In this document: piece by piece, positions 60,920-64,000 of the stretch
How positions within the stretch are numbered: position 1 is the first letter of the stretch
Layout of the letters: every line of letters starts with the position of its first letter
Assembly (NCBI GenBank): GCA_020161795.1
Contig: JAIUOR010000022.1
Location: forward strand, 1-64,000
Length of the DNA: 64,000 nucleotides
Source of the DNA: Actinomycetota bacterium
Lineage (GTDB): Bacteria; Actinomycetota; Actinomycetes; Propionibacteriales; Propionibacteriaceae
Reading direction: 5' to 3'
Notes under the pieces: model-generated
Database searches by the model: none
Seen by the model: only the letters and a program-made list of their open reading frames with translations
What the model was told of the DNA's origin: nothing
Position numbers and translations under genes: made by a program

Positions 60920-61962
60920 CGACCAGGTTGGGACGCCCCGGGCTCCGGCTGAGCCTCGGGGTCGCGGGGGCGGCCGTGGCGTGGGTGGCCTTGTACTGGG
61001 TCAACGAGCCGTTCTGGACGTGGCTGGTCGGCGAGGCCGCTGGGTTGGATCTGGAGTCCCGGCTGGGGTCCGGGGTGTGGTTCTTCTTCTACGACACGAT
61101 CAAGATCGCGTTGCTGCTGACCGGGATCATCTTCGTGGTCACGGTCCTGCGGTCGTTCATGAGCGTGGAGCGCACCCGGGCGCTGCTCGGTGGCAAGCGC
61201 GAGGGTGTCGGGAACGTGTTGGCGGCGCTGCTGGGCATCGTGACCCCGTTCTGCTCGTGCAGCGCCGTGCCGGCGTTCATCGGGTTCGTCGCCGCCGGCG
61301 TTCCCCTGGGGGTGACGATGAGCTCCCTGATCGCGAGCCCGCTGATCAACGAGGTGGCGATCGCGCTGCTGCTGGGCCTGTTCGGCCCCGGCCCCACCCT
61401 GCTGTACGTCGCCGCGGGCGTCAGCATCGCGATCGTCGCCGGCTGGGTGATCGGACGCCTCCGCCTGGAACGCTGGGTGGAACCGTTCGTGTTCGAGACC
61501 CGGCTCCGCGGCCAGGTCATCGACTCGACCGCCCACCTGACGTGGCCCGACCGCGTCCAACTCGGCATCGACGAGGTCGGGACAATCCTGCGCAAGATCT
61601 GGCCCTACCTGCTGGTGGGCATCGGCCTCGGCGCGGTCATCCACGGCTGGGCGCCGGAGAACTTCTTCGCCACTTACGCCGGCCGCGACAACCCCTTCGC
61701 CGTCCTGATTGCGGTCGTCGTCGGTGTCCCGCTGTACTCCAACGCCGCCGGCGTCCTGCCTCTGGTCGACGCCCTGCACGACAAGGGCCTCCCGATGGGA
61801 ACCCTGCTCGCGTTCATGATGGCCACGGTCGCCCTCAGCCTGCCCGAGATGATCCTGCTGCGCCGCGTGCTCAAACCGAAACTGATCGCCACCTTCGTTG
61901 CCGTGGTCGCCGCCGGGATCATCGCGGTGGGCTACCTGTTCAACGCCGTCCTCCCCGTCTGA
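60910..61962 (+). CDS. ArsP-like permease (DUF318 / PF03773 family), 2
   Basis: A 350-aa inner-membrane protein with about eight to nine helices. VTPFCSCSAVPAFIGFVAAGVPLGVTMSSLIASPLINEVAIALLLGLFG in the first half and GVPLYSNAAGVLPLVDALHDKGLPMGTLLAFMMATVALSLPEMILLRRVLKPKLI in the second define the family. It likely exports a trivalent or methylated arsenical. The gene is coupled to the ArsR gene upstream and followed, 45 nt on, by the thioredoxin-like gene; the permease/thioredoxin-like pairing is common in this family. Confidence 0.87.
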   Translation: MSVTTRLGRPGLRLSLGVAGAAVAWVALYWVNEPFWTWLVGEAAGLDLESRLGSGVWFFFYDTIKIALLLTGIIFVVTVLRSFMSVERTRALLGGKREGVGNVLAALLGIVTPFCSCSAVPAFIGFVAAGVPLGVTMSSLIASPLINEVAIALLLGLFGPGPTLLYVAAGVSIAIVAGWVIGRLRLERWVEPFVFETRLRGQVIDSTAHLTWPDRVQLGIDEVGTILRKIWPYLLVGIGLGAVIHGWAPENFFATYAGRDNPFAVLIAVVVGVPLYSNAAGVLPLVDALHDKGLPMGTLLAFMMATVALSLPEMILLRRVLKPKLIATFVAVVAAGIIAVGYLFNAVLPV

Positions 61963-62007
61963 AACCACCCGAAGCACCACCATCACCCGAAGAAGGAGTC
62001 ACACACC

Positions 62008-62244
62008 ATGCACATCAAAGTCCTCGGTCCCGGCTGCGCCAACTGCGTCAACCTGGAGAAGAACACCCGCGCAGCTTTGGCGTCTCTGGGAATGGAGGCC
62101 AGCGTCGAGAAGGTCACCGACTACGCCGACATCGCCGGCTACGGCATCATGCGCACCCCCGGCCTGGTGGTCGACGAGCAGGTAGTGCTGTCAGGTCGGG
62201 TCGCCAAGCCCGCCGAGATCGCCCAACTGCTGGCCGGCCGCTGA
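62008..62244 (+). CDS. small thioredoxin-like redox-active disulfide protein
   Basis: A 78-aa cytosolic protein with one thioredoxin fold: MHIKVLGPGCANCVNLEKNTRAAL with the CANC redox motif at residues 10-13, and the cis-Pro region IMRTPGLVVDEQVVLSGRV. It belongs to the short family usually encoded beside PF03773 permeases. It probably reduces or carries the metalloid substrate to the permease. GAAGGAG lies 10 nt upstream of the ATG. The ArsA gene follows after 36 nt. Confidence 0.88.
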   Translation: MHIKVLGPGCANCVNLEKNTRAALASLGMEASVEKVTDYADIAGYGIMRTPGLVVDEQVVLSGRVAKPAEIAQLLAGR

Positions 62245-62280
62245 CCGGTTGACCCCGCGATCGGCTGGAGGGAGTTTGCC

Positions 62281-64000
62281 ATGAAGTTCCTGGAGGACAT
62301 GCCACGGTTCGTGTTCTTCACCGGCAAGGGCGGGGTGGGCAAGACGTCGCTGGCGTGCGCGACGGCGGTCCACCTGGCCGGGGCGGGGCGTCGGGTACTG
62401 CTGGTCTCGACCGACCCCGCCTCCAACGTGGGCCAGGTCTTCGACCAGCCGATCGGGAACCGGATGACCCCGGTGGTCGGCGTCGAGGGCCTGGACGCGC
62501 TGGAGATCGACCCCGAATCGGCCGCCGAGCAGTACCGGGAAAGAATCCTCGGCCCCGTCCGGGCCGCGCTGCCGGCCAGCGAGACCGCGTCGCTCACCGA
62601 GCAACTGTCGGGGTCCTGCACCACCGAGATCGCATCGTTCAACGAGTTCACCGGATTCCTCGCCGAGGAGGACTCCCACTACGACCATGTGGTGTTCGAC
62701 ACCGCACCGACCGGGCACACCATCCGGCTGCTTCAGCTGCCCGGTGACTGGACCGGCTTCATCGATTCGGGTGGCGACGCGTCCTGCCTGGGGCCGATGT
62801 CCGGGCTGGACAAACACCGCGACCAGTACGCCCGCGCGCTGGCGGCCCTCACCGACCCCACCACCACCCGGCTGGTGCTGGTGGCCCGTGCGCAGGCCAC
62901 CTCGCTCGCCGAGGCCGAGCGCACGGCGTCCGAACTGGCCGGGATCGGGATCCACGCCACCCACCTCGTGGTGAACGCCGTCTTGCCCGCCGACGGCCAC
63001 CCCGACCCGCTCGCCGCCGCGACCCGCGCCCGCGAGACGGCCGTGCTCGCCGCCGTCGCGGGCCCGCTCGCCGACCTGCCACAGGACCGGATCCCGCTGA
63101 AGACCGTGAACATGGTCGGCGTGCTCGCCCTGCGGGCACTGCTGTCACCCGAAGACACCGCCGAGGCTCCGACGGACGCCGCCCCACTGCCCGCCGGAGG
63201 ACTGCCGGGCCTGGACGCCCTCGTCGACGAACTCGCCGCCATCGGTCACGGGCTGGTGATGTGTGTGGGTAAAGGTGGGGTCGGCAAGACCACCATCGCG
63301 GCGGCGCTCGCGGTCGGGCTGGCCGCACGCGGTCACCGGGTCCACTTGACCACCACCGACCCCGCGGCGCACCTGGACGCCACCGTCACCGAGACCCCCG
63401 ACCTGCCGTCGTTGACGCTGTCGCGGGTCGACCCCGCCCAGGCGATCGCCGACTACCGGGCCCACGTGATGGCCACCCAGGGCCAGGGCCTGGACGCCGA
63501 CGCGCTGGCCGTCCTCGCCGAGGACCTGCAGAGCCCATGCCACCAGGAGATCGCCGTCTTCCAGCAGTTCTCCTCCCTGGTCGGGCAGGCCCGTCGCCAG
63601 TTCGTGGTCATGGACACCGCACCCACCGGGCACACCCTGCTGCTGATGGACACCACCGGCTCCTACCACCGTGACACCGTCAAGACCATGGCGGCCGGCG
63701 TCCGGTTCACCACTCCGCTGATGCGTCTGCAGGACCCCGACTACACCCGCCTGGTCATGGTGACCCTGCCCGAACCGACCCCGGTGCTGGAGGCGATGGC
63801 GTTCCGCGACGACCTCGCCCGCGCCGGCATCACACCCTGGGCGTGGGTCATCAACCAATCCCTCACCGCCGCCAGGCCGACCGCCCCACTGCTGCTTCGG
63901 CGCGCCCGCCTGGAGACCGACCCCATCGACACCGTCACGAAGACGGCCGCCCGGGTCGCCGTCGTGCCCGTCCTGCTCGACGAACCCGTGGGCGCCGACC
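62281..64000 (+). CDS. arsA: arsenite-transporting ATPase ArsA, 3' end beyond the window
   Basis: The first 573 residues of the two-domain ATPase that drives arsenite export with a membrane partner. Both halves have the P-loop (FTGKGGVGKTS at about 14-24; VGKGGVGKTT at about 334-343) and the switch motif DTAPTGHT. The metalloid-binding cysteines of the family are visible in GSCTTEIASFNEF, DASCLGPMSGL and QSPCHQEIAVF. The start has GGAGGGAG 6 nt upstream. No ArsD or ArsB gene is in view; the partner may be one of the permeases or lie to the right. The gene is open at position 64000. Confidence 0.93.
   Translation, partial: MKFLEDMPRFVFFTGKGGVGKTSLACATAVHLAGAGRRVLLVSTDPASNVGQVFDQPIGNRMTPVVGVEGLDALEIDPESAAEQYRERILGPVRAALPASETASLTEQLSGSCTTEIASFNEFTGFLAEEDSHYDHVVFDTAPTGHTIRLLQLPGDWTGFIDSGGDASCLGPMSGLDKHRDQYARALAALTDPTTTRLVLVARAQATSLAEAERTASELAGIGIHATHLVVNAVLPADGHPDPLAAATRARETAVLAAVAGPLADLPQDRIPLKTVNMVGVLALRALLSPEDTAEAPTDAAPLPAGGLPGLDALVDELAAIGHGLVMCVGKGGVGKTTIAAALAVGLAARGHRVHLTTTDPAAHLDATVTETPDLPSLTLSRVDPAQAIADYRAHVMATQGQGLDADALAVLAEDLQSPCHQEIAVFQQFSSLVGQARRQFVVMDTAPTGHTLLLMDTTGSYHRDTVKTMAAGVRFTTPLMRLQDPDYTRLVMVTLPEPTPVLEAMAFRDDLARAGITPWAWVINQSLTAARPTAPLLLRRARLETDPIDTVTKTAARVAVVPVLLDEPVGAD

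Overview
The window looks like chromosomal DNA of a high-GC actinobacterium. Third codon positions are overwhelmingly G/C, GTG starts are common, and many genes seem to be leaderless, with a TANNNT -10 element 6-7 nt before the start codon. The arsenate reductases are of the actinobacterial (mycothiol-type) kind. The gene mix fits Propionibacteriales/Propionibacteriaceae, but that placement is inference.

Left part (1-16.8 kb): a fused, eukaryote-like 6-phosphofructokinase and a zinc alcohol dehydrogenase precede a sugar operon. The operon holds a ROK repressor with an operator at its start codon, an ABC importer (lipoprotein and two permeases), a ROK kinase, a nucleotidyltransferase-phosphohexomutase fusion and a GH94 phosphorylase. 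Together these read as import and phosphorolysis of a disaccharide, probably N,N'-diacetylchitobiose, with GlcNAc-1-P sent to GlcNAc-6-P or UDP-GlcNAc. A membrane protein, a DUF2087 protein and a calcineurin-like phosphoesterase follow.

17.0-22.4 kb: a compact cassette of sigma factor, small beta-domain protein, subtilisin with an NPFTKS repeat linker, and a TPR-CHAT (caspase-like) protein. Behind it lies an orphan transcription unit with its own promoter and intrinsic terminator, a candidate small RNA.

22.4-43.7 kb: ABC-F ATPase and rhodanese lipoprotein, Nudix hydrolase, patatin-like lipase and an HtrA-like protease. A repeat-rich stretch then carries two kinds of palindromic repeat and a frameshifted IS3-family element. 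Next come a DUF4956/VTC/carbohydrate-binding trio, a GyrI-like protein, a GHL10 lipoprotein, cardiolipin synthase, small ORFs, a FUSC exporter, TspO, a frameshifted DoxX gene facing a MarR regulator, RecQ and a lipoprotein. A 72-nt palindromic element lies in frame inside the VTC gene, and a second copy forms the end of the GH94 gene.

43.8-52.8 kb: a Pls/PosA-type peptide synthetase with an M1 peptidase and a phosphopantetheinyl transferase, then a truncated haemoglobin. A sulfur-related cluster follows (two TudS-related proteins and a TDT transporter). It starts behind a 26-codon Cys-Cys-Cys leader peptide gene, a second copy of which lies beyond the transporter.

52.8-64 kb: probable acquired island. 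It begins with a truncated nucleotidyltransferase and its intact regulator, then carries arsenic genes: ArsC, an ArsR-ArsC fusion, a CoA-disulfide-reductase/rhodanese/LMW-phosphatase triple fusion, two ArsR regulators, two ArsP-like permeases, a redox-active thioredoxin-like protein and ArsA, which runs off the right edge. No tRNA, rRNA or CRISPR was seen.
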